From NCBI GenBank assembly GCA_024663395.1, contig JANFAH010000126.1, positions 1 through 64,000 of the forward strand: 64,000 bases of DNA. The letters are read 5' to 3'. The stretch's first letter is position 1, and the number at the start of each line of letters is the position of its first letter. The DNA is from Pisolithus tinctorius. Taxonomy: Eukaryota; Basidiomycota; Agaricomycetes; Boletales; Pisolithaceae. The translations under genes were made by a program, and so were the position numbers. This document shows positions 22,598-33,157 of this stretch, one piece after another. Below the pieces are notes generated by a model. The model ran no database searches. It was not told the origin of the DNA and worked only from the letters and a program-made list of their open reading frames with translations.

Positions 22598-24270
22598 TCA
22601 CGCACTGTCCCCGTCTACACCCACTTCAACAGACGAAGGCGTGCCCCCATCTTTATCTGGCAACTCCGCAATAGAGGCTGCTGAACTCGACATGGTAGTC
22701 GCGGGCGGAACAGGGGCATGGCCCGCGTGACTCGGATAGCCATTGTATACGTGCCATGATGCTGCGGGGTACCCACCGTAGTGTGGGTGTGAATGCGGCT
22801 GGGGGTGGGGGTGCGAGGGGTGTGGTGGGAGATAGTACGGATAGTACGGCTGGGGGGGAGAGACCGCGGCCTGTTGTGGGTCGGATGGCGGTTGGGGCGT
22901 AGTGCCATACGCAGGTCCAGAGCCAGAGGGAGGGTACCCATACGGCGGTACCGGAGCAGACACTGAAGGAGAAGGAAGCTGTTGCGGGTGTGGGACGCCA
23001 GGCACGCTAGGATGTGGTGAGCCTGGATAGAAAGGCGGGTGTGGAAGCGGTGCGTACCCTGGTGCACCGTAGTATCCCACAGGATAGGGAGCGTAATGGG
23101 GAGGTGGAGGAGGCGGAGCGCTTACAGCACTGGTGGCACCCACGTTAGGAGGCTGGTCTTGTTCGGAATAAGCAGCAGATGCGGGTGCGGAGCGTCCTTG
23201 GGAATGGTGAGGAGTAGAAGGAGTAGACGGGGAGGGCAAGGACAGTCCGACGGCTTGGTTGTCTGTGGGCGAATTGGATTGGCTTCCGCTCCCTCCCTTT
23301 CCTCCCTTGCTCCGTCGCTTCGAGTTGTTGCCACCGTATGGATTGTAGCGACCGCGCTTGTTACCATCTGAGACTCGGCCGTCTGTGAGTAGTGGCAGGC
23401 CAGTTGACAGTGGGGCTGCGAGGAGTGAGGGCGAGGGATCGATGTCGTCCGCTTCACCGCGGTATCGTGGGACGCCGTCGACACCAATCTCCACCTTGGG
23501 AGGATTGCGAAAATGGGTTTTGTCGAGATACTCTGCGCTGATGTCGAGCGAAGCCAATTCGGGTAACGACGATGGGGAGCGCAGACGGCCCTGTTCGACA
23601 TCCTCTACCCTGTAGTACGAAATCAGGTGTTGTGCAACACCACCTATGGTGAGAGAGAATGTCTGACAGAGTGAGATGAAAAGCGTGAGAACCACATGGA
23701 AGAGAGAGAGGGAAGCCCAGGGCATGGCATACACACTTTCTTCATGAGGCCGTCGCTTTTGAATTTATAGCTGTTCGTCAGGCTCCCGACGAGCACACGT
23801 TCGCGATGCCTGTCCAAACCAGTTGAGCTTGCCTCACCCTTCGGCCGGCTGAGAGAGTGATTGTCAAGTCGCGAGCCATCGTTGTACGGGTGGTGGTCAT
23901 CAGCGGGGTCTGAGCGTGCACCTCTGTGCCCTGCGCCACGTTTGTCTGTCTCGCGGTAGAGTAGGAAGTTGCCCAGTATGCGAGAAGGACTCCAGAAGAA
24001 GCCATCCGTCCAGCGCTTGATTCCACTTTCATCCTCGTCGAAGACGAAGACCGAGCCAGACGTGATCATTTTCCGTTCAGAGTCGACGAGCCGACGAGTG
24101 ACTCTAGGTATAAGGCCCCTTCTGGCGGCCTCGAGGATGAGCAGGGCATCGCCAGTTGTCTCTATCCACCCCGACCAGGGCGGTTCAGTCCAGGTTGTTG
24201 GGGACGACTGTTGGTTGCCATTTGGGCTGGCGGCGCCTGATGGGGAGTTGATCTGCTGATTGGCAGACAT
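22598..24270 (-). CDS. WOPR-domain (Gti1/Pac2) transcription regulator
   Basis: A 532-residue member of the WOPR family (Wor1, Ryp1, Gti1/Pac2), DNA-binding regulators of morphology and development in fungi. Exons are 23737-24270 and 22598-23662, with a 74-nt intron. The first WOPR half (about residues 34-106) reads GWIETTGDALLILEAARRGL, RVTRRLVDSERKMITSGSVF and RWTDGFFWSPSRILGNFL. A disordered stretch follows, then the second half around the intron (GLMKK to TFSLTIGGVAQHLISYY). The long C-terminus is rich in Pro, Tyr, His and Ser (PPPPPPHYAPYPVGYYG), as in other WOPR proteins. The 1.8 kb gene-free region upstream fits the long control regions known for this family. Target genes cannot be read from the sequence. 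Confidence 0.93.
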
Positions 24271-26047
24271 TTCTTGGAAGAATGCTTGCTAACTACATGG
24301 TACATGATGATGGATCAGAGTGAAGTTGTACAGATAAACCAAGATGATCAGCCACTTGGAATCAAAGTTCATGAGCCAGACAAGGTTGACTCACCGAGCA
24401 GGTAGATTTGCGAGACGGAGGCGTGAGGATGGACTATTTAGGATTTTACCGACCATTCACGCCACAGCTGCCCATAACTGGTCCGTGCCCTCTCTCCCTC
24501 CCTACCAGCGTTCTATTTCTCGAGTATACGTCGTACGCTACTTTCCAAGACTACAGTGACAAACGAACCGGTCACATCCTGCCACTCAGAGAAAGAATGA
24601 AGAAACAGAGTTTAGGCGGAATCCATCGGACAAGCTAAGGTTTCCCGGCACACTGCTTTGTCATCCACCATTCCTTGTCCGCGAAGATTAGGTAAGCCTT
24701 ATTCCAACAACTCGACGAGTTATGGGTACCTGGAAAGCCGTGCATGTCTTAATCAATTTATGCCGTTTGGTCTTCCCCAGCACTCTGGAGCCGGCCTAAT
24801 CCTCGGAATTTTGCACCCGCATACACGGCTAGGGTTCTTCAAGTCGGGTGGTCTTGGGTTCCTGGGAGGCCTGGAACCTGACACCATTCTTTTTCTCTAT
24901 GACAACCATCTTCTTCTGTGCATGAATCAATAGCTTCCTATAGGAAGCCTGGTGGGATAGTATGGCCTGTACGTTAGTGCTTGACCTTCTCCGACACACT
25001 TAGCTTACTATCGGCGTAGTAAGAACGTACGCTTTGCGGCAGACGTCGACCAGTGTCCGCGTCCTGTGCCGTAAAACTGACATTCTCGTGAGGTTACCAT
25101 CGTCACCGGGGAATAGACCCTCAGCTCGGGAACTGGTGGTCCCCGGTCAGGCACTCTGCGTCAGCAGAGCAAAACGATTCAGCCGATACAATGTAGCCTT
25201 GAGGAAATTGCGATGTGTTGTCTCAACACTGTAAATCCGGCCATAACCCGACCAGTTGTGGCAGACAATTCCGATCACTATCGATGACAATTGGCCAATG
25301 AATGGACGGTTTCAGTCGTCGTTTTCTGACTCTTTCCAGTCCGATCACAAGCGGAGAGCTGTTAAAACCGGTCGATGTATCCTTCGTGAAGGTTCAGACT
25401 ATCTTGTACTTTCCCCAGCGTCACCTCCACCGATTTTCAGTTGTCTCCCTTCTTTTGCCAAATTCAACCGAAAACTTCACCTGACCCCAGGAACAGAATC
25501 GCTGTCATATATTCGTAACAACTTCATTACACTGTCCGCTCGCAACGGCCATTTCACCCGAGCTGATGTTCTGATCTCCCACTTAGGCAGCATGTGGCGG
25601 AGAGGAAGCTCTACTCTTCGGCCGTCGTCTTTCTGGAATCAGTTGCAAAGGGCGGGTCTTAACATTCTTCAGATGAAGCAGTTCATTTGAAAAAAGAATG
25701 CAGCGGCAAAGGTGATAGAAATTGCGGCTATAATGATATGTGGCCGCTGCCCTCCGATCCTCTCCGGATTTCTGACAACCGCCACAAGCAAAGAGCAACA
25801 GGACCTATCCTAACTGAAAGCGCAACCAGAAACTCTGCAATTTTTCCTGGATGCTCAATCCAGCAGCAAAGTTGGACTTTGTCCCCTGTCTTGCAATGCT
25901 GCAACTTTTCCAGTTGGTGCATTTGTCATCGGTATCGGACGTAGGCCAGATCTACGCCCGTTCCTGATCATTATATTTATCCTTTCAAAAAAAAAGCCCC
26001 CTTTTCTGGCATTTATTTCCTTCAGAATTCTCATCCGTGAGATGCAG
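24271..26047. other. Long divergent control region, WOPR / copper radical oxidase
   Basis: Almost 1.8 kb separates the two divergent starts. An open frame of 144 codons (25256-25690, plus) has no recognised motif and probably is chance. I see no repeat or transposon. The length suggests regulatory DNA, mainly for the WOPR gene. Confidence 0.45.
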
Positions 26048-26055
26048 TATAAAAT
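26048..26055 (+). promoter_or_regulatory. TATA box of the copper radical oxidase gene
   Basis: TATAAAAT lies 37 bp upstream of the oxidase start codon, a position that would give a very short 5' leader, as is common for strongly induced secreted enzymes in wood-decay fungi. Confidence 0.55.
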
Positions 26056-26091
26056 CCTGATCGGTAACAGCGCAAGGGAAGCAAGGCCGGG

Positions 26092-29000
26092 ATGATTCTC
26101 TCAATCTTCCTGGCACTGCTTTCGGCCTGTGCCATCGTTATCCCGGTACTTCTGCATTCAGAGGTGCTAACTCTTTACTGACAGTCTTGGAAGACAGCTC
26201 ATGCTTCTACGCTCTTTCATCGACATGTCTTGCACCACCGCTCCTTACAGGGCGGTTGGACATCGTATGGCTGCTGGACGTGAGTGGAGACTCTCAGTCA
26301 AATAAGGGGTCTAACTGCCTTTGTCCCAGTGACAATGCTGGCGCTCGCACGCTTAGCGCCGCTTCCTATACAAACACGACTGGTATGACAGTCGAGTCAT
26401 GCCTTAGTTTCTGTTCTTCGGGATCCAACTCGTACATCTATGGTGGTGTCGAGTATGCACAGGAATGCTGTGCGTAGCAAGTTACACTCCTTCGTGGTCC
26501 ATCGTCTGATGCGCATTACAGATTGCGGGAATTACCTCGCTTCGGGTGCTTCTAACGTCAGCATGTCGGAGTGCGACATGACATGCACCGGGAATGCCTC
26601 TGAGTTTTGTGGTGCTGGGGATCGACTGAATATTTACTGGAGTGGTGCTCAACCTCCTCCACTGCCCATCATCGTCCTCAGCGCTGGTAACTGGGCGTCG
26701 CTCGGGTGCTATAAGTAAGTAAATAATATGTGGCACCGTAGAGTTCACGAATTAACATTTCACTAGTGACTCTGCGACAGCGAGAGCTCTGCCAAATGCT
26801 GTGGGTGTAACCGGGCAGGTCACGGTCGAGTCATGCACTGCAGCATGCCAGGGCGCTGGTTATCAATATGCAGGGGTTGAATACGCCGATGAATGCTGTG
26901 AGTGACGCTGTTCACGCTAGGCTTCCATAAATGTTGAGGCGTAATGGAACAGACTGTGGAATGACTCTGGATAATGGTTCCGGACCAATGCCCGCATCGG
27001 GTTGCGACATGACCTGCGCTGGAAATTCTTCCGAGTATTGTGGAGGTCCTGACCGTCTCAACCTGTACAACTACACGGGAACGCTGACAACCACGGAAAA
27101 CACTGGCAGTGGAACTGGCTCAGAGTTTTTTGTTACGCCCAATCTCTCTGGAAATTGGACCTATAGCGGCTGCTATGTGGATAATGCTAACGGACGAGTC
27201 CTTGGAGACGAGTTGGACAGCAGTTCCATGACGGTTGAAAGCTGCACTGCTCACTGCACCGCAGACGATTTCACTATTGCGGGCCTCGAGTATAGTACAC
27301 AATGCTGTGAGCCTTGTTCATCGACCTTACACATATGCATGTGCTTTTACTGACGCTTTTGCCTAGTCTGCGGGAACGAATTGATCGACGGTGCAACAAA
27401 AGCACCTGACAGTGATTGCAACATGGCATGCGGGGGAAATGCATCGTGAGTAGGACATTTCTTCATGTCCTGAGAGGTGGCTAATGTCGAGCAGGGAGGC
27501 ATGTGGCGCAGGAAATCGCTTATCCGTCTACTCTTCTACAGGGATTATCACAATACTTCCTGTTCCAACTGTACTGGAATCGGGGCTCCCAGGCCAATGG
27601 GTGTATCAGGGTTGTCTTTCGTGAGCGTTACTTCCGTCTGCGGTGATTTTCGTGGTCATTTATAAAATCTAGTGAACCGGCTCCCGGATCACACTATTTC
27701 CCCTACGAGAATGATTGGACCAACAATAACACAGTTGAGGCTTGTCTGAACCAATGTGCTGCCTTTGGCTATCCAGCAGCTGGGTTGGAATATGGCGAGC
27801 AATGCTGTAAGTTCTGATCTGTCCTCTTCGAGGCAATAAAATGACGATCGGGAATAGTCTGCGGGGACGTCAGCGATGTAGTTGATGGCACCTTTGTCTC
27901 GGATTCCGAATGCAATATGCCTTGCTCGGGAGACCCAATTCATCTTTGTGGTGCAAATAATCTAATGTCGACTTACTACTGGAACGGAACGATGAATGTC
28001 TGGCACACCCCAGATAATATCGGACGTTACGAGGCAAGCGCTACATAATATGCTTCCTGGAATGGCCTCTTTTGACCTTTTCTTCACCAGTTCCTGATTG
28101 GTGGCTTGGTGGTTCCACTCATTGCGACGGTCGGAATCAACAATAAGGTCACGTTCCTCGAAAAATATCCGACTTCGGAATTTGCGAACTCTACTGGAGC
28201 TTACGAGCTGGACATAAGTCTGGTAGACAACTATTTGTTGGCCTGGCGTGAGATGCATGTCAAGTCAGACGTATTCTGTTCGGGCAGTATCATCCTTCCA
28301 GACAAGGGTGCACGTCAAATTAACGTAGGAGGGTGGTCACTTGAATCCACTTACGGAGTCAGGTTGTATACCCCCGACGGTCAGCCAGGTGTCAATGGGA
28401 CGAATGACTGGGAGGAAAACGCGAACGAACTAGCACTCCAGGTTCGTCTTTCTGTAGAATATAGATCTCTGGAATTCATCTCTTTATAGAGAGGTCGCTG
28501 GTACCCAACAGCAATGATGATGCCCAACGGAAGCATTCTCGTGGTCGGGGGTGAGACTGGTAGCAATGGTCCTCCTCAACCGAGTCTGGAAGTCCTGCCC
28601 GCGCCACCGGGAGGTGACACAGTCATCACTCTCGATTATCTGCAACGCACGGATCCAAATAATCTGTATCCATTCTTGATGGTTCTTCCAAGTGGTCGTT
28701 TCTTCATTGGTAATGTCTGTGTGGATTGACGCGATAATTACTAAACTCTGTTTTAGGATATTACAACGAGGCGCGCATATTGGACCCCGTCACATTTGAT
28801 ACGGTGACAGTCTTACCGAATATACCTGGGGCAGTCAACAATTTTCTGGCGGGGCGCACGTACCCGATGGAGGGAACTGCCGTCTTACTCCCCCAGCATG
28901 CTCCATACACAGACCCAATAGAAATATTGATATGTGGTGGTTCAACCCCCGGAGCAGCTATAGCTTTGGACAACTGCGTCACCATTACCCCTGAGGCGTC

Positions 29001-29902
29001 AAATCCCACCTGGACAATTGAAAGGATGGTACGTTCTTCCATTAATGCGTAGCTCGGTGATAATCAATGTCTGTGCATAGCCATCAAAGCGAGTGATGCC
29101 TTGCATGGTCACATTACCGGATGGGTAAGTAGAGAAATACTGCGCCATTACGATGTCGTGTACTGAAAACGACTTTAGGACGTACATGATCTTAAATGGT
29201 GCCCACCAGGGTGTCGCTGGGTTTGGCCTTGCCTCCGATCCTAACCTCAGTGCTCTCCTCTACGACCCTTCTCAGCCAGTTGGTCAACGCATCTCTATCT
29301 TGAATTCAACGATTGTCGCAAGGTTGTATCACTCCGAAGCGACCCTTCTTCCTGATGGCCGAGTTCTCGTGTCTGGTTCGGACCCTGAGACGAACTACCC
29401 GAACGGCACCGCTGTCTACCCTGAGGAGTTCCGTATTGAAGTATATATCCCTCCGTACCTTAACCAAGGGTTCCGCCAACCTGAATTCACCATTGCGGAG
29501 ACGGACTGGGCTCTTGGGGGGCAATACGATATCGTCGTTACCCTCTACCAAGGAACAACATCCACGATGCGGGTGTCTCTCATTGCAGGTAAGCATTGTC
29601 ACAATCGTATCATGGCCTCCCTCACTCGTTTGACACGTTGGTGGCCACTCTCAGCTTCATCCAGTACTCACGGGAATGTTATGAGCGGTGGTCGCATAAT
29701 CTTCCCCGAATTTTCGTGTTCCGGGAACAGCTGCACGATCACAGCTCCTCCTAACGCGTTTGTCTGCCCCCCAGGCTGGCATCAGCTGTTCATCCTCGAC
29801 GGACCAACACCATCTCATTCGGCATGGGTACGCATCGGAGGCGACCCAGCCCAGCTGGGCAATTGGCCAGACTACCCGGATTTCACCACGCCAGGTGTAT
29901 GA
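26092..29902 (+). CDS. Secreted copper radical oxidase with four WSC domains (glyoxal-oxidase type)
   Basis: About 1008 residues, sixteen exons (last 29655-29902). A signal peptide ([18 protein letters not shown]) is followed by four WSC domains, each ending in a conserved EC(Y/F)CG and CDMTC-type pattern. They are cysteine-rich and thought to bind wall glycans. The rest is an AA5 glyoxal-oxidase-like domain that oxidises small aldehydes and makes H2O2. Candidate copper-site residues are the Cys in [20 protein letters not shown], Tyr in [15 protein letters not shown], Tyr-His in [20 protein letters not shown] and His in [11 protein letters not shown]. The layout matches the WSC-bearing CRO types of white-rot fungi. 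Intron 28034-28090 is GC-AG. The first intron is either 39 nt (donor 26146) or 48 nt (donor 26137); the latter fits local intron sizes better. Confidence 0.92.
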
Positions 29903-31064
29903 TCGCGGCGCAAAAACTGAAGTACCCACTGTCATTATTCACGTATATATTGATTTCTATTTATGTGTCGTGTTAGTCTTGTGTACAGCGATGCGTCGTT
30001 GGTTTCCCAAGTCATTAAGTTTAAGTACTAAATAGCCGATACTTCTTGTCAATTGGTGTCGATTCTTTGTGTGCAATGAACAGAAGCTACGTATGTAGTT
30101 ACAAAAACCCGTTGTAGACAGCAAAAGTGCTGGGGGGGCCCATGAAGGCAGTCCGCCAGTCTAGGGTTCGGTGGACAGCCAATAACCTGCGACGAAGTCA
30201 CCTGTCACCAGATCTTGGGACGTCAAGAAGTAGCTCACCTGTTAAGAGGGCTACGTGCATTGTGAATTGCAGTCTACGATGTGCAGCGCATTGGTGCATG
30301 TGACGAAGGTTGATCCGAAGTTTCCGGATTGAGTGGCTGTTGTTCGTCCGGGTCACCCAATTGGCCCTCCGTGTTCCAGCAACATTGACAAAGGGTCTCA
30401 GTGCATCGCTGTCCTATTGAGGGAAGGTCATGAAGTATGAAGAAACTTAGTAAGATTGGGTCCTACTGGTCGTCGTGAAATCAAAACAGATGCCGGACAA
30501 GATGTCGCAGCACAAAACAGCGCAAAACGCGCCAACGGAGTGGTCCATCACTAGTAGTATGTATCCCTTGCTTTGTTCCTGGACGTATCCTGGTACTATC
30601 TAGAGTAGCACGGCCACGGATGCAAGGGTGTTATGCGTCTAGTTTGATTAGGTTATCATAGGTAACTCTTACGATCGAGAACGATGTACTGCGAATATAA
30701 CAAGTTTCGAAGATCGAGATTCGATAATACTCAATCGTGAAACAATGCATTACTGTAATTTATTAGACGTGCTATATCTCCCCTAAGGATTCCAAGCGCA
30801 AGACTGGACCATTGGATACGTTAGAGGGAAGGGCTCTCCTCTGCGTTGGTATGTCCACACCGCACATGAAAGACTCAGAGACAGCACTCAGATAAACATC
30901 TGGAAAGACATCGTCAACACATCATGCTTACATTCCACGCAAGTTGATCCGCCACTCTAAAGATTTAAAGGTCACAGAATACGTGGTATTAGGTGTCCGC
31001 CCATATGACACCCATCTTGTTTCCAAAGGATTCTATAGCCTATCGTTGGTGTCGCACGAATGAC
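29903..31064. other. Intergenic, no gene seen
   Basis: About 1.16 kb between two converging genes. I found no open frame with splice support, no repeat and no RNA gene. Confidence 0.5.
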
Positions 31065-32546
31065 TCAGTCAAAGGTATCGGGGCAACTAGAACCATCCTG
31101 TCAAATCCGTTATGAGCGGCCCAGCCAACATCAAAAGGACTGCACGAAAGCTCACCACATCAATTGGGTCTTCTTCACCATCTTCATCGAGTGGTTCCCA
31201 AGGTGCATCCACGTCAACCCACCTGCCCACACGACGACAAAAGCATCAGTCTGGTCACCTGCGTATATCACGAGGAGACGTAAGGAGTACGCACAGTTCC
31301 TCTTCGCTGCTTCTTCCACGTTGTTTTTGGTCCCCGTTTCTAAATATCTTCTTTATCCAGCCTCCACGCTTCTTTAATCCATACAGCGGTGTAAAGGCGT
31401 ATTCTCCCTCTTTACTAGCTCCCTTTCTAAGAATTCCTCGAGAGGCATCGGTCCACCAGTCAATTCCCGTGGAGAAGGACGCGTTAGGCCCGAGCGGCGC
31501 GACAGAAGGAATTATGGGAGCAGAAGCGATGAGGGCTAGGGATATCTTCTCGCCACCTAATCTCTCCTCGGTCAGAGATCGCAGACATCCGGTTAGTAGA
31601 AAGGATGAGCACGATCTCACTCTTATCCGATAAATACAGCGAAAATGCAGGGCAGGTGAACACACTCGTGACGAGGTACATATCCGCAAGAGCGGGGACG
31701 TGGTATAATTGTTCAAGAACAGCGGAAGGTGGGAAGTATTCCATCCTGGGACTGTGCATGACTAGGAGGGCGTCCCTCTTTCCCTGCGAGAACTGGAAGT
31801 CGGCTTTAAGGGAAGCGGTTGCAAGGCCCATTATGTCTCTGCATCACAACCAAAGTTGTATGACAAACCATCGGTAAGATGGAGGGCTGTATACTCACAT
31901 ACCAGGCGCCACTGAAAACGCCCTCTTTTGCGCCCCCGAGGAGGATATGATGAAATCATCTTCCACTGGACCAGCGACGGGCGGATGCTGCTGGAGCTTG
32001 AGCCTAAGTGTTGGATCGATTTTGTCCAACGTTTCTTGGAACTCTGCTTCATAAACGTTGCCATGTACCTCTAATTCGCCCGTCACGCGATCTAGTTTGC
32101 CAAACGCCCCCACCTATGTCGTGTGAGCATAAGTTATTGGATACCGTGAAAGATAACGAAGAAGATGAGATGAGATATGTAGGTTGATCGGCGGCATCGC
32201 AATCACTCCGAGACAAACCTTAATAGCAATTGGCGGGTCCCAGTTCGCCCACTTTGACGTGGCATCACGAATGAGATCGACGTATTTGCGTTGAAGAGGT
32301 GACATGGAGATTGTGTACGTGTAAGATGGTAAGTGGTCGAGTTTGACACCAATATTCAAGCTGGGGTATTGTGCAAGCGACTCTTGAGATATCGTCGAAT
32401 CAGGAAATGGACGGGTACTGTATTAGTGCCCACCTTAATACTGAGCCGCAGTGGAAAAGTGCTGTGAAAGGCGCGGATGCTTTTCCGGTGCCCTCGAGGC
32501 CGAACCCCAAGGCACGAGAGAGGTACGGCAGCGAAAGCGTGATCAT
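31065..32546 (-). CDS. Conserved protein of unknown function
   Basis: A 364-residue protein in seven exons: 32442-32546, 32219-32380, 31899-32113, 31613-31838, 31280-31566, 31156-31222 and 31065-31097. It begins MITLSLPYLSRALGFGLEG and has no signal peptide that I trust. Distinct stretches are LQRKYVDLIRDATSKWANWD, a central KADFQFSQGKRDALLVMHSP, and VFTCPAFSLYLSDKS. The tail is acidic (WEPLDEDGEEDPIDV). I recall very similar proteins in other Agaricomycetes, always without an assigned function. The alternation of charged and aromatic residues suggests a folded globular domain rather than disorder. The last three introns were placed by phase and are less certain than the first three. Confidence 0.75.
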
Positions 32547-33157
32547 GACATGATCAGCACCCTGCCAAGTGGTCTGGTAACACCGCGTTCCTGTGGCGGT
32601 GGTCTTAACAACGACTCATGGGGCGAGTCCTACTAGTAGTAGTACAACCAAGGAACAATAGATAACTTTGATAGTAAGTAGTACACCTCTATTAGTGTGG
32701 CTGTGCAACACGTGTGGCAGAGTTTGTGTTGTCCTGATGGAAGTCTCTTGTTCGCGATGTTCAACGTTCGTTCTTCCATTTTTCGCCTAGGGTCAACCAG
32801 GTGCATATGACGTTGGAAAGTATCGCCAGCCAGCTCAATCATTTTGCCAAAATTGTAGGCGAACCTGCCACTTCCGCCGTATGCGGATAGTCGTTGGCGG
32901 CGGAAAATGTCTCACAGTCCCAGGCTGCCAGCACGTTCGTTGACGTGTTCTACTGGCCTTCAGCCCTCGTGCGCCAGAATGGATAAACCACGGTCATTCA
33001 TTGGCTGACGGCCATCGGCCACTTCCTATCGTTCAAATATGTCTACCTCCGTGTTAGTCGTGTTGCTACATTATCCAAGATCAACCCGCTATCCTGGAGC
33101 AGTATAAGATATCACTCCCTCAAAAGAAAACTGATAGGCGATCCATCCCATCGATTG
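32547..33157. other. Divergent promoter region, unknown protein / BTA1
   Basis: About 610 bp between divergent starts. No gene, repeat or strong motif was seen; both promoters must lie here. Confidence 0.5.

Noticed and set aside
25256..25690. 144-codon open frame in the WOPR/oxidase spacer
   Set aside because: No motif, no intron signals and no recognised relative; length is within what chance can give in this amount of sequence.
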